64,000 bases of DNA from Struthio camelus (GCF_040807025.1 NC_090953.1:23296997-23360996), one strand, 5' to 3'; counted from the first letter of the stretch, positions 1 through 12,893 are shown. Numbers and translations are program-made. Notes: generated by a model not told the origin, from the letters alone.

Positions 1-2106
1 AGCAATCTGGGACCCAACAGATCTCCACCACTTTCCTATACCAACTGGAAAGCTTCCTGGCCTTTGCCGTTAACATGCCTCTCTGCACATAAAAGTGATG
101 CTTGCTTATGAGCGCATTGGCAAGAGTACTGGTAACGAACAGATCACCTTGCACTCTCTCAGACCAGTTCTTATAGAAGGAAATCATAACCGATTTAGCT
201 TCAGCACTGTTAGAGAAGGACATTGTAGCTGATTTAGCTTCAGCTTAGCATAAGTCTGACTCTTGCTTAACATAAGTGACTAAAGTAGATGAAGCCTGCA
301 GGCCTCAAGGCCAAACCATCAATGAACTCGAGAAGCACTGCTGACGATGCAACCGCAAAACCAGCTAATGAGGATACAAAAAAAATCAGCTAACGAGGAT
401 AAAACAGGATGCAGGAGACAAGATGGGATGCACCTGGGTTGTGGTTGACCTTCGAGTAAGGTAAGGGACTATGGAAGACGAAGACATGGCAACCAGCCTG
501 GGATGTAGGCCAAGACCAATCAGAAGGAGAGAGACCACCGACTCAGTAAAGAAGATTGGAGGAGACCTTCACTGGCAGGCGGGGAAATAAGACTGTAAAG
601 GGTATAATTACCCCAGAATTTCTTTGTTTGGGATCCCTCCCTGGAAGCACCCAGCTCGAGCTGTTACTTTGCTGTATTGCCAATGAAATAAATAATCAAT
701 TTTGCTGCTATATGTGCATGAGACACTGCTCCTTGGAAACCTAGGGTCTAACTATTTCCACAACCCAATACCGTGCAGCTGAGAGAAAACAACACAGAAA
801 AATAAATGTGGATGTTTATACAGTGATTTTCTCTCTCTTCAGGGAGCCTCAAAGCACGTCACTCAAACTGTAGTTAGGAGAAGACGACATTTTACAGAGC
901 TTGGAGATGTTTGCAATCCTGACAACTGCCTTACCTCTTACTGGAATGGAAAAATGTGTGAGCGCTTCAGCTCATGCTGGAGAATCTGTAGAAAGGGCTC
1001 AGAAAGATGCCAGAGGCCACTGTTACTGCTGGATCCTGTAGGGTGCTTTCATCCATGACTCGTATGAGGGGAAAACTTGTGAAGAAGGTCAAGCTGATCT
1101 CAGATTCCTTTGTAAATGTCAAAGGACAATGACCTGATCTCTTCCATGTATGTGCCCCAGCAGATGCAGACAACTCTGAGACAAATGCCACTTTCACCAG
1201 GAGAACTTCTCTTGGTTCCAGCCACCTTTTACACTGGTGCAAACCATCTCCAGGAAGTGGTCTTCATCTACACTGCTAAACCAGGCTGACCCTACTAGCA
1301 CAAAGCTCTCCAAAGATACCCGATTCTACAACCAAATCAGACATGTCACACCAACTTTTTTTTTCCCCCTCTTGAGTCACAGGCAGATTCTGAAAATGCA
1401 GAGCAAGAAGTTGTAATACATACTCAGCGGCACCCAAGGTTACCCGCAGTCAGACACTAAGCTAGGTTTTAAAGCAGTCCGAATCGTTTTGTGAGGCGCC
1501 CATAGATTTAGAACAGGTAGTAATAAGGAGAATTAAGCTGCTGCCTCTACGACAAGTATGACTCATGACAAGTGCCATTCATGACAAGTGCTTAACACCC
1601 TCACTATGGCTCTGCAATGGCTTTTTCAACATTTCCTAACACTTCTCTGACAGCTGTGGATAGCTGATGAGCCCAATGTGGCAAAAGACTGCTTCTCCCC
1701 ACATTGCCTGCTGCAGGTCTGCTATGGTGGTGCAAAGCTCTCTGGTACAGTCAGGGCAGTCCTCTTCACCCTGCTTTACAACACGCTTGGTACCATGTTC
1801 TTTAAAAGCCGTATTCCAAAGCATACGTTACCACAATAAAGATGTGAACTCTGGCCCTGGATTTAAAAAAAAAAAAAAAGCCTCTTGCAGAGGAACTTGA
1901 AGGGACATTTCTATTTTCTGTTCAGCACCTGAACAAGTTTCTAAGTGAATCCCCCAGGGAGCCTGCCTTTTTGTGAAGCATGACCCACTGGCCATTGCTG
2001 GAAGCAGAAAGCATGAGCGCATGACAGAACTACTTGAACCACAAAACATGTGGCTCGTGAGGGCAGAAGAGAAGCCCTTGCAATCTCCAAAGGAAGATTA
2101 ACTCAC
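1..2106 (-). other. PPCDC: PPCDC intronic sequence at left edge
   Basis: This lies downstream, in gene sense, of the last PPCDC exon visible in the window. I searched it for the missing part of the protein, such as the HIDLRRWAD and AMNTAMWEHP segments known from human PPCDC, and did not find them. The remaining exons therefore lie outside the window. It holds the probable solo LTR and a coding-like minus-strand stretch at 1636-1824 that I could not assign. Confidence 0.6.
208..765 (+). mobile_element. probable solo LTR of an endogenous retrovirus (fossil)
   Basis: The segment has the promoter layout of an avian retroviral LTR: a CCAAT box near 515, a TATA-like element near 603, a poly(A) signal near 687 followed by a T-rich, GCTGC-containing stretch, and candidate TG/CA ends. 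No internal retroviral genes flank it, so it would be a solo LTR sitting in a PPCDC intron. The exact ends are uncertain because I could not find a convincing target-site duplication. It looks old and non-autonomous. Confidence 0.4.
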
Positions 2107-5100
2107 CTGCCACTCATCTGCATCACTGTAGAGGGCGACAGGAATCTCCTGGGCATTGTAGAAATGCTTTGCTCTCTCAGTAGTGACCACCTTCACTTCA
2201 AGCTATTCAGAAAAGAAAGGGAAAGACAGACCAACAGTTACAACTTGAGGATGATCCTCTAAAACTGGGTAGAGGAGGAGGGCTTGAATGGCAAAGACTT
2301 TGAGAATTGTGTGGATTCTCAGAGGACTTTCCCCTACTGCACACAATGCATAACTGCACCTGTTTTTAGCTGAAAGGTCAGGCCACTGCAGGTGTTCATG
2401 GGAGATGAACATTCATTTCATTCCCACCCTGAAACAGGTAGGTGATTAGTCACTGTCTGCCAAACAGTTCCACAGCCGGTTCACAGCAGGGACAGCAAAG
2501 AGGACAGAACAGGTCAGAACTGAGATGCAGTTCAGCACAGAACTTCAAAGAGACAGTAAGAAGCAGCAAACCAAAGGTCTGTGAAAGATATCCTTTAATC
2601 ACTAAATACACCTGCAAAAGGAAGTAGGAGAGCATCTTGCCTTCGTGGATTCTCTTAACCACAGCACAAAGGGGTGCTGCAGGGTGGCATGCCTACATGG
2701 TGTTTGCAGGATCACTCTTCCCACACTCGGAGCCAAAGGAAAGCTCTGTGAACACACAGTGCTGAGTGATCATAAGTCCTACTGAGAGAGAGGTTGGCTA
2801 GCTGGGGCTTAGCACCACGAGCACAAATAAGCCCACCTGTGCTGCACAAGGCTTCACGAGAAACGATGCCTCAAAGCTCCTGGGGCAAATTTCCTGGGGC
2901 TATTTTGGAATAGCAGGATTTTAGTTTACTAACGCCTACCTGTAGATGCTATGAAAGTGATAAAACCCAAATACCAGTGCTTCTGCTTTGAGAGACTGAA
3001 TACGATACCTTGGTCCAACAGATCATGCTGGCTTCTGGCTTCAGTTCGTCTCTCTCTGTCTCTCGTGCCTCTGTCTCTCTGGATAAGAGCGCTACCTTCT
3101 AGTGCCAACGCTGGAGAGGTAACTACAGACTACTGGTTATGTTTTTACAACCATGTTAATCAAATCTGTTCCAACCTGGGGTAAAAATAACAGAAGGAAG
3201 TCTGGGGCAGCATCTTATAGCTGTTGTTCCTACCAAGGCAAGATGTAGGAAAGAGGAAAATGTTCACAGCAAAAGGCATCTGTGCAGCTAAAACAATGGC
3301 TTCCACACAGAAAAGGGAGAGAGGGTAAAAGTATGCAAGTGTTCTCTCTGTTATCTTAGATAAATCTGTCCGCCTTGTTGAAAGGCGGCTGAAGTTTCAG
3401 TGACATGGTATACACTGGGGAAGTTCTTTCAGGTTCCCTGGACATTTATTTGACATGAATACTTATGAGGTGGTAAGATGCCCTGTGACATGCGGTCCTT
3501 TTATTTCCTCCTGTAGAAATCTTACCAAGTGGAATTTGTCCATTTGTTCTAGCTGCCACATGTCCCATGACCTGCTCAAAGCTGTAGCTCTGACAAACAT
3601 CACAAAGAGCCACTTACCACACCTAGTGAACCGGAGGCGTTCTGCACATGCCAGGATCAATCATAAAGCAGAGCCAGCGTCAGACTGGCTGTACATGTGT
3701 TGATCACCTGTACAATGCAGGCAACTTCTTTTGCGCCTGCAACTCCTCCAAAGGATGTGCCTTAATATCAGTCAATATACTGGCCAACACACGCCAGGAA
3801 AGCTCCAAAAAGACTGTTCATGTGGAAGACACACCTCAGGCCATAGTTATACAACCCAAGGAACAAGAGGACCAACACCAGCTGAAAAAGATTTCACCCT
3901 GTACCCAGTATATGCCATCCACTTAGTCGTGCTCACACTGGCATCTGTAGGGCAATACTGTGAAGCAGATCAGTGAACCGATCACAGTGAAAAACAGTCC
4001 TTTTCCTTGTTATTATCTACTTTTGACTACAGTCTGCTCCCTGATCCAGTTCACAGTGCAACCCACTACATGGCTCTACTTGCCCAACAGAGGGGCCAGG
4101 GAGAAGCAGGCCTCACCAACAAATCCCTCCCACTGAGGGCCTGAGGTACACATGTGATGAAGTTGTCAGTGTGCGCATTCTTGCTAAAACAGACTGCTCA
4201 AAACCTCCAACTCTGAGAAACTATCTTCAACAGCAGTGGTTGAAGTGACAAAATATGTTAACCTATCTCCCCAACGCTATCTATTCTACTGTCAGGTTAC
4301 TCCTAAGAAGGGAGCAGTGTTGATTATATGCACCCTACATAACTAGAATAAAAGCTTGGAGAGCTTGGAGCAGCAGAAACTCCAGCCATAAAATGTCATT
4401 GCCTTTGGTATTTTTTCCCCATTTCCTGCAGAAAAAAAATACTGAAAACTTTAGCTGCACATAATATCAATATTTGGTACTATATGCTTGGTTCTTTGGC
4501 CCTCCTGAAAGGTCTGCTCTTTTTCCAGGGCCCCTGGTTGGATGTCAGAGTCATATTTCTAGCTCCTTCCAGCATGCAGTTCATATTCGTAACAATGAGC
4601 ATTATTTCCATATTAACTTCACCTTGCAGAAAGCTGTTGGAGCCAAACAGCAACACCAGTAAAGGCGCTAACACTGCTCTCTGCTATCCCAGTGGCTTCA
4701 ATGAGGTGTTAACCTTGCAGTCTGCAAGGTGCTATTTATATGGTGACTTTAAAAAGCAACATAAGGCTTGTCGTTTAAAGGGGCTTGTCTGCTCTCTGAA
4801 ATGCTACCACTATAATTGAAGCCAGGTCCACACTAAAAGTTTTGAACGGTAAGGTTTGTTAGCGCTGTTCTTATTTTAGTTAGCCATAACAATGTAAAGA
4901 TTTTTAGATAACACAACTGTATCTACCTCTGGAGATATTTTGTTGCTTGCTCCTTTAACCCCCTCAGCGCTGAAAATGTTCAAAGCTAGACCAGAAATAC
5001 CTATCTATGGCTAAAGGAGACACAAAAATCCCCACAAAATACTCTTCCTTTTTTAGATAGTTTCCCAATCAGCTCTAGTCTTAAAAATACACATTTCTTA

Positions 5101-8100
5101 TGGGGCATAAGCCCAGGACAGGGACTAGGTGGGTACCGAGTACTGCATCCAAGCCATTACGAGGTAGAGCGCATCAGAGGGATGTTCAACGCTTTCGAGT
5201 AGCAGTGGCGATTCCGCTGCTCCCCGTGTAAGCTGCTCCAGTGGTTAAATATTCTCGTCGACTAAAGTTTTTGTGGTGGGGTGGGCTCCGGGGTCCTTTG
5301 TTCTGAGCAAGTCCTTCAAGTCCTTCCAGCTATGTTGGAAAGAGATCAGCGTTCTCAAGATCACTTTAGCCTACATAGTTTTTCCTTCTGTTTATCTGGC
5401 ACGCCCTCTATTTGTCTGTGGATATATCTCTGCTTATACAGAACAGTCAGTCTAGCCACACTCAAACTCCTTTATTGGAGACAGTTCAGACTTAGTTAAG
5501 AGCTCTCTTACTTGTATGGCTTAAGCCAGTTCTCCAGAATAAACTTTACTTGCAAAACTGTTTTCTTGTCTTCATGCATTATTGCCAGTCTCTGCTGTCA
5601 CAGTTACGTTGCTTGGGCAAAGGACGCACATACGATTTTTTCATATCTTTCCCAGTTTTGACGGCAAAATCTTTTAAAGACAGACCCAACTTCAGTAAGA
5701 ACTGCTACAGAAGAGGATGACTAGCTCCTCTGTTAAACTGCACCTACAAGCAGAGGTAGATGCTATCTGGCAGGAGTGCAGCAGAATCACATGATACATG
5801 ATTTAAACCTAGAAGTCCAGGCGACATCTTGAAGCTTCAAGACCAACGGGTTTCACCCAGAGAAAGGTTTGCTGTTTCCTTTCTTTATGGCTAAATGATA
5901 ACCAACACATTTTTTGTTATTATTTTCCTGCCGGGCCATTCAAAAATATTAGGCATCCGACTGATACAATATGTGTGAAAATTCATGACAATTACCCAGT
6001 AGTCCTGATAATACATTATGTTTTGTCTCCCCACAACAGAATGCCACGGTAACAAACTGGAAAATGTAAGGTGATGCAGTATTAACTTTCTAGATCTTCG
6101 GAGAGCTTAAACGAAAGGCAGTAAGATGCAGTCACTTCCACTATCAACTTCAAGGAGATGTTAGAGTTAAATGAGTGCAAAATTCACACCACCAAGTTGC
6201 TTGCTGAGAACCACTTTAAGCAGAAATATCAAATTAAATTAACAACTCCAAATTCAAACCTCTGATCACATCTCCCTGGGTATCAAAAAACTTACTCTGC
6301 TTCTGCCTTGCTTCCACTGACAGTTTTTTCAGGAAGTTCTGTTGTGTCCATAAAGAAATTAATGCAATGGACTTGTGCAGGATTTGCCAAACTCAATGGA
6401 AAAGTTACATTGACTTCAGTAGGCTTCAGATCAGGCTTTGAAATCACATCAGAAGGCAGTAAATAAGTACGTATAATTTATTACAAAGTAAATACCAGAA
6501 GCCCCTGAACTGACTAGACTTGACTTTCACTTTTTATGCAACGAAAGCCTAAAACCAGTGGCCACAAAGCCTACAACTGATGTCCCGGAACCCCGGGCCT
6601 TCACACAGAATTTAGGGCCAGCTTTCTGCAGCCTTTAATTATGAATCGAATACTCACAGGGAAGGAATGTGTTTGATCTGGATTCCTAGAGTGGATCATT
6701 TACGTTCTGCCTGTCAACTGCAAAAAAGGGTGATCCAAGCATCAAGGGCAAAAAGAAAAAAAAAAAAACAAAAAAACCCCAAAAAAACCAAAAAAGGCAA
6801 CAACAAAATAAATCCAAGAGTGTGTGTGAGGAACATGGTATGTTTTGAGGATAAGCCACACATGAAGATCCAGGAGACGGGGACAGGATTAGAGGAAGAT
6901 GCAGTTCCCACATATCCTGCATCCCTCATTAACTGCTGGAGCTGGTTCCGGGTCTAGCCACCTACTTCCTCTTAATCATTCCTGGACCCTCTCAGGCCAG
7001 GCTAGGACCATTAGCCTTACTAATCTTTTCAGGTCAAGTAATAAATAACTGAGTCCCCTCTTTGCAACCCAGAATGCCAGCTGAACTGTCCTTCCAACAG
7101 ATGGCAGAGACAGACAGCACAGGTGTGCTGGCAGCTCTCTGCATCTTCAGTGTCCTTTCTGGCTTGGATATCTGCATCAACCAGATACTTCAGAATTACT
7201 CAGGGAATACCATATCTCTTCTGACTCCCTTCTTAACATATCTGGAGCTCTGAGGCTAAGCCTCCCAAATCATCCAAAAGGATATTCATTAAGCATTCTA
7301 ACCAATATATCTGGATATTTAAGTGCACAGTCTTCCCTCCACACACACTTTCATTTCACTGCTTCAAAACAGACAATTTGTTTCTTAAAAGTTAAAGGTT
7401 TCTACATTTTCCTCTAACTTTATTCTAAAGCAAAAGTTAACCACGTTTTCCTCCCTGACTCTAGTCAGTAGTGGCCTCTGCTGGACGCTGCTGTTACTTC
7501 AGACAATGAACTCCTGTAAAAAAAGTATACAGCTATTGTATTTTCTATTTCTGTTTTTACAAGATGTGGTTTCCCTTTGCCGGTTAGATAGCAATGTCCA
7601 TCTTTGTAAATTCTACAGTTCACCGTCTCAGAATTGCAAGATTGTGATTCCAGAAAGCATCCACTGTCTGTAGCCAGATCTGCTAATTTGCCTGAGAAGG
7701 ACCTATTCTGGGGCGGCCCGGGGCGGGGGACGACGACGACGACACACACACACCCCCTACACAAACACACCAAGAAACTAGTCTGTCATTTCTGAGCAAA
7801 TTAAGTAAGCTGAACTAGAACAAGCTACTGCCATATTCCAGAATTTAAATGTCTGCCCATAGAATTATTCGAGAATAGCTATTGCCCTTTAAACTGACAC
7901 CTTACCTGACTCCAAAGTAACATTTAAACGTAGACAAGTTTAAAATGATAGGAAAAAAATTTAATTGATATTTAAAAACAGGAGGAAAAACCTCACAACA
8001 AATCTTCACACTTCAGGACTCAAAGCCAGGGACAACTTTGCATTTCAACAGAGGCTATCCAAACTCTACTAGAAACGAGAAACAGGGTAACACCAACTTC

Positions 8101-8285
8101 ACAATGTTTCTACCAACATAAGATTTACTCACCCCAGGGATTTCCAGCAATTGAGAGATGAGGAGAGGCAGTTTCAGGGCAGCCACGCTTCCAGTCACAC
8201 CCACCAGGATATGGTATTTTTTCTGTGGCACAGATGAGCTATTTTCTGAAGGAAACTGTGGGTCTGGAAGTGATATGGGCTCCAT
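2107..8285 (-). CDS. PPCDC: phosphopantothenoylcysteine decarboxylase, N-terminal half (partial, spliced)
   Basis: PPCDC is the flavin-dependent enzyme that decarboxylates 4'-phosphopantothenoylcysteine to 4'-phosphopantetheine in cytosolic CoA synthesis. Two coding exons are visible. The first is 8133-8300, with its start codon at 8283-8285 and 51 codons ending LLEIPG; its donor is GTGAGT. The second is 2107-2202, with 32 codons reading LEVKVVTTERAKHFYN and ending YSDADEWQ; its donor is also GTGAGT. Both junctions are phase 0. The segment YHILVGVTGSVAALKLP is the Rossmann-like, FMN-phosphate-binding start of the HFCD flavoprotein fold. VTTERAKHFY and YSDADEW match the human protein closely. 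The catalytic His and the C-terminal substrate-binding clamp lie off the left edge. A noncoding first exon is inferred at about 10.73-10.86 kb. The intron between the two coding exons is large, about 5.9 kb. Confidence 0.93.
6360..6432. repeat. possible ancient amniote interspersed repeat fragment
   Basis: The phrase around 6410-6432 (TTGACTTCAGTAGGCTTCAGATCAG, quoted here only as its general pattern 'ttgacttc.gtagg.ttc.gatcagg') resembles tails of old interspersed repeats common in turtles, crocodilians and birds. It is intronic in PPCDC. I recognised it from pattern memory only; the family is not assigned. Confidence 0.25.
6749..6813. repeat. A-rich simple repeat in PPCDC intron
   Basis: Runs of A are interrupted by single G, C or CCCC groups. 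The strand-reversed T-rich run explains the long Phe-rich open stretches on the minus strand at 6686-6929, which are not genes. Confidence 0.7.
7729..7752. repeat. compound microsatellite (GAC)n(AC)n
   Basis: About five GAC units run directly into about five AC units, just after a short GC-rich patch. It lies in the PPCDC intron between the two coding exons. Confidence 0.8.
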
Positions 8286-8689
8286 GGGCCAATCAAAGTC
8301 TACAAGCATGGAGAAACAAAGTTTTACTAACCATCCTCCTACCTCCAGGGTTGATTTAGCTAGTGACAATGGCACTGAGAAACTTATTTACGTATTTATT
8401 ACTCAATTACTTATTTACTTCTTTTCTGACAACTCCAAAGCACAGCCTGAAATCCCTCTTCAATCTGGAATGCTCTATCTAAATCACGGAAATGTCAAGA
8501 TCTTCTCATTGAGCGGGCACAGTGCTCTGTCTCTGTGATAATCAAATTAGCAGAAGTTGTACTGAAATTAAGCAAGCACTTGCCATACCGACATCTATGC
8601 TTCCTAGCTTTAAGCTAGTAGACTAGTACAGCAGGGTTCCAGCAACAACATATTCCCAAGGGCACGGACTTCAGCCTGACCTATGCAGG

Positions 8690-8770
8690 ACCCAGAGTAA
8701 TTCAGTTGGGTGCCAAACATTTAGGCCCCAATTTGCAAAGCTTTTAAGCATCAGCTGACCTTTAAGCATG
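8690..8770. repeat. possible ancient amniote interspersed repeat fragment
   Basis: The stretch around 8720-8765, with 'aggccccaatttgcaaag' and 'catgggagcagtcccct', resembles an old archosaur/turtle repeat that carries near-palindromic versions of these phrases. It lies in the PPCDC 5' intron and looks short and degraded. The family was not determined. Confidence 0.3.
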
Positions 8771-10499
8771 GGAGCAGTCCCCTCCTCCAATTTTCTTTAA
8801 TTATACTCTTTTTTGAGGATGTTAGTACACAAAGTGCTAAAACTACAAAAGCAGGCCAAGCCAAGAGCCCTAAAAACAAAGATACAGTCTCACATGTTGA
8901 ACATGGTACAGAATTTACAATACACCTTTCACACTGCCTGCAGGGAAGACGGACAACTCAGTTAACTGAGTTGGTCTCCCTCCACCCTCTCTGATAAGTA
9001 ATAAGTACAGGGAGACATTTCAGTAAGTAACTTTTTTCGGGGCCCCCAGGCAAGCATTATCATCTTACTGCTTATTGTATCACTACTTTATATTTATAGC
9101 GGCACCAGAAATTACTCTCAAGGATTGTTTCTCCATGATATAGCAGATGGAAGGGAAAAAAAAAAACAAAAAACCAAAACAGTCAGCCAATAAAATGTAG
9201 AACAAAACAACCACAATGTGAAAATAGCTTCTCAGGAATGTGAAAGTCAGAACTATTCACTCATCCAACCAGTGCCAACCAAGGCAGCCTACAGGCTTAC
9301 GCTAGAAGTGGCTGTTCACAAAGGCATACAAAGCGAGTACTTTTGACTCGCAAGGATGCTCTTCTGCCTCCTCTGAGCTTTTCTGAGCCACTGTCATACT
9401 GATAAAGCACAAATTCCTATTAAAAAGAGCATTCATCTACAGACTAGACAGGAATATCTCTCTTCAACAAACTCTCATAATTAACGAGGAGCAAATTCAC
9501 TTTTTGAAGAAAGTCAAAAATGTATTTCTGGTGAAAACATTACACTAGGATTCAGTAAATTTTGTTCTATTTCGTATACACCTTTGTTATTTGGAGGAAA
9601 TTACCTGGGAGTGTTTTGGATAGAAAAGAAAGAGGAAGAAAGAAACATTTACGCTGCCTGTATTCTAGATACCGAGTTGAACATCAGTGTGAGGAGGCCA
9701 GATTCCCAAGAAAGAGGAATTTACCGCTTTGCTCATTCCCTGGGATGATTCAGACCAGGAGTTTAATTCAGGATCCTTCACAGGGTGATTCAGATCGCAC
9801 CTGCGCAGCAGCTACATGCAGGCCTGACCTCCTCGCTCAGTCCCTGCGATGCAGGAGCGCAAACATCCTTCCTAATCTCCTCGGACTGGTCACCTGGAAC
9901 ATAAAGAGAACAATACCTCCTTCTTCCACGCTCTGCTTAGCATTCATCTAAGTCTGGGCCCCTGAGGTTTCTCGCTGTATTTGTAAAAACAACTTACTAT
10001 GAGAGGAGCATGATTTCAGACTGAGCTTCTAAGCACTTACTACCAAGAGCAACCAGAGAAAAAGAAATTCAACACATATATTGGCTAGGGTATCTCAGGA
10101 CTACTGCGACACTTCACACGGCTATCCGTACCTCATTAAAGTTAAACAAAAGTCATCACAAATTATTCACCGGATATATTTCTCATTTGATTATCACGTG
10201 ACACTGAATTCACCAAAGCATCTACGTTTGAAATTTCAGGAATAAGACATAACAGGTATCTTTTTAAAAGAACTATTAATTTCAATGATAATGGTAAAAC
10301 GTGATATTCCGGGGAGCTCTTTGCTCTTATTGAAACACAGGTCCGGAAAATTAACTGAAAAGATAAAATAAGGAGAAAGCAAGCAATTTATAAGCCTACT
10401 CGATTATTTCATTGGTTTTCAACTACAGCCCTGAAAACACTTTGAGAAGGCGGTGAAGGCAGAAAACGGGAGGAAGGAATCCAGGGGACTTCCGCAATA

Positions 10500-10960
10500 A
10501 GCAACGTCCAGAGCGCTAAGCTCGGGCGGGAGGCCGGGAGCGCGTCATGACGCCACCAGAGGCGCACCGAGGGCCCGGGCCAGCGCCTCGCGGGGACGGG
10601 GCGCCTCCACGAACGGCCCCGGCGCGAGGGGCGAGGCCGGGCGGCTCCCGCGCGGGCCCCGGGGCGTCCCGCGGCGGTGTCCGCGGCCCGAGCCGCGCGG
10701 GGCTGCCGGAGAGCTCGGCCCTACTCACCCCCGCCCCCCCCCGCCGCCGCGACGGGGCCGACTCGGGCCTCCTCCTCCTCCTCTTCCTCCGCCGCCCCCG
10801 TCACCCAGCAACAAGCGCGCGACCCGCGCCGGAAGGGCAAGGGCCCGATGGGAAATGTAGTCCTCCGCGGCGCCCGCGCATGCGCGCTGCCGCCGGGAGG
10901 GCGCGGCGGTCCCGAGGTGGCGGGTTCGCGGCTGCGGTCGGCCAAGCCGCCGCCTCGGCC
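10500..10960 (-). promoter_or_regulatory. PPCDC: PPCDC CpG-island promoter and noncoding first exon
   Basis: This is an abrupt CpG-rich island in an AT-rich neighbourhood. A good minus-strand donor (GTGAGT, complement at 10723-10728) ends a likely 5'UTR exon whose 3' edge is 10729. Upstream in gene sense are an ACTACATTTCCC motif (complement of 10850-10861), the ACTACAnnTCC promoter element linked to ZNF143-type promoters, and a perfect GCGCATGCGC NRF1 palindrome at 10876-10885. Both are typical of TATA-less housekeeping promoters and place the start site near 10.85 kb. Long open frames here on both strands are products of the GC content. Confidence 0.7.
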
Positions 10961-12640
10961 CTCCGCCCCCGGACCTTGCGGTCCCTTCCAGGGCTGGAAA
11001 CGGTCCCCCCAGCCCCAAAACCACGCGGGGGTGGCACCAACCGCGGCCCACGGCCCGCCGGCACAGCCCCTCTGAGAGGGGGCAGCCACGACGTTTGCAC
11101 ACTGGGAGGAGGTTACTGGACGCACTGGAGAGGGTGGTTAGATGCTGAAGTGATGTCTATTAGTTATAGCTCGTTACAGTTATCATTTATGCATCTTACT
11201 ATAAATGCAAAAGGTGACGTTACTGTTAATTCAGCATTTCTCACACACGGGATGACAGAGCACATGATTTGGCATAGTAAGTTTTCGGCTAGCTATAAAT
11301 GGAATTGCACAATAGTTAAACCTGATTAAGTACATAATAGGCTCAGCAAAGGATTAGTTTTCTCTTTACGTTTTATACATACGTATATATACACACACAC
11401 ATAGACGCAGAGGCATCTTTATCGTTAGCTGCATTTTAGTCTTGCCAAGAGACAACCGGCTACTGCAGAACGACTGAAGTGGTACCCTTAAGAGGAAACT
11501 ATTCTTGGTGCGCTTGGCTGGAAAAAATAAAGTCCTTTTTGGCATGATTCTTGGGGATAAATTGCACACACAAGCATCGTTAAGCAGCTAGAGGGATGGG
11601 GGGGGTCAAGAGGTTGGCGACTTGCAAAGCTCTCGCGGGCAAGGCTGCGGGGAAGACTACAGCTAGGCTGCAGCACACTGAGCTAGTAACCTGCAGGGCC
11701 AGCACCCGCCTGCTGCACGCGGGAGACTTGTGCGGCAGCAGTAGTTTGAGCAAAGGGGCCAGATCAGCTTCTACTGGGGCTGCTTTTCCACGAGTGGGAG
11801 AAAAATCTGACCGCTCTATTTAAAGTGCAATTAGAGCATGAAAAACATCTCTGAAAAAGGAGCTTCTCGTACTCCTGCCCTGCAAGGACCATCACCATCT
11901 CCACTTATGGATCAAAGTCTTTTCCAGGATCTGCTGGACACCTTTGCCCTTCCCTGCATCTCCCACCGCAAGACGAAGCTGTGTGAGCCCAGCTGCCTCC
12001 TGCTCATGTGCAAGATAGTTCCCTGGAGCCCGACATGCCCTAACTGGGCAGCGTTTCAGGGCCGGAGGAGCAGGGACTTCTGGGTCACTACACCCGCTAC
12101 GTGCAAGGGAGCCTAGCGGAGTTACAAGGCCAAGCTCCGCTGCCCTTTTTAGAAGTCGCAAGAGAGAAGGAATTATTGCCACCATCCGCTTTTAGCCTGG
12201 AGGTTTCCTAAGGGCCCTCAATTACTGCATGCCTCGAAAGGTAACGGGGCCAAGTCTTATTCACCCTGTTTAGTCAGTCAATGAGACTGGTTTTATGTGC
12301 TTGCATGTGGGGTGGCAGGATTGGACCTGGAGCATCACCCAAGAATAGGTCCTCTGGGAAACACTCTGCCAGTCATAGTCACTTCTCTAAACAGAATCCT
12401 TTAAAAAAACAGACTCAGGATGCAGAATTTCAAATGGGCCAGTTTTACCGGGAAAACTGTCCTCACTCCCAACATACACACGCACACAGGGTGCACTGTG
12501 GCTCTTGTTCACAATCACACACTGATACTGGTTGTTCATGTCAAAAGTGTGAACTACTCACGACACCACGTACTGAGAGAAGTTGTAGATCCTGAGCCAG
12601 GGTGTAGATTAGGAATCTCTCAGCTTCCAGCATATGAACA
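10961..12640. other. intergenic: PPCDC promoter to SCAMP5 3' end
   Basis: GC content falls away from the island. There is a short TA/CA-rich tract near 11381-11402. I see no coding exon or RNA gene. Part of this may belong to a longer SCAMP5 3'UTR, because SCAMP5 is transcribed towards this region and the poly(A) site is not certain. Confidence 0.5.
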
Positions 12641-12659
12641 GCAGGATCGAGTTACCTTA

Positions 12660-12665
12660 TTTATT
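12660..12665 (-). terminator. SCAMP5: candidate SCAMP5 poly(A) signal
   Basis: AATAAA lies on the minus strand, about 600 nt downstream of the SCAMP5 stop codon. It would define a 3'UTR of roughly 0.6 kb. Signals further left are weaker, so a longer 3'UTR is possible. Confidence 0.45.
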
Positions 12666-12865
12666 TACTTTTAAACACTAAATCAGCCAGCCACCTGCTA
12701 GTTAAAAAGCAGAAGAAAAGGAGAATTCCCAGGACTGTTTGCCCCGGGTAGAAGTAGTGGCAAAAGGCTGGACACTACCGACTGAAAGAGGAGAGAAAAA
12801 AAATCTGTAGTTCAGCTCTTATCCCAAAAAGGGAGACAGGTGCTGGTTGCTATTTTTATCTTCCC

Positions 12866-12893
12866 TTTTTTTTTTTTTTTTGGGGGGGGGGGG
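12866..12893. repeat. T16-G12 homopolymer junction
   Basis: Sixteen T are followed directly by twelve G. In SCAMP5 sense this reads C12A16 within the 3'UTR. It is prone to slippage and to sequencing error. Confidence 0.85.

Noticed and set aside
3463-3660. Minus-strand open frame considered as the missing PPCDC exon (contains SRSWDMW)
   Set aside because: It lies upstream in gene sense of the exon 2107-2202, lacks correct splice phases and does not match the PPCDC AWD/AMNTAMW segment.
6686-6929. Phe-rich minus-strand open frames
   Set aside because: They are the complement of the A-rich simple repeat in the PPCDC intron.
10547-11329. 260-codon plus-strand frame over the PPCDC promoter
   Set aside because: Composition follows the CpG island; it crosses the likely PPCDC first exon antisense and has no domain-like content.
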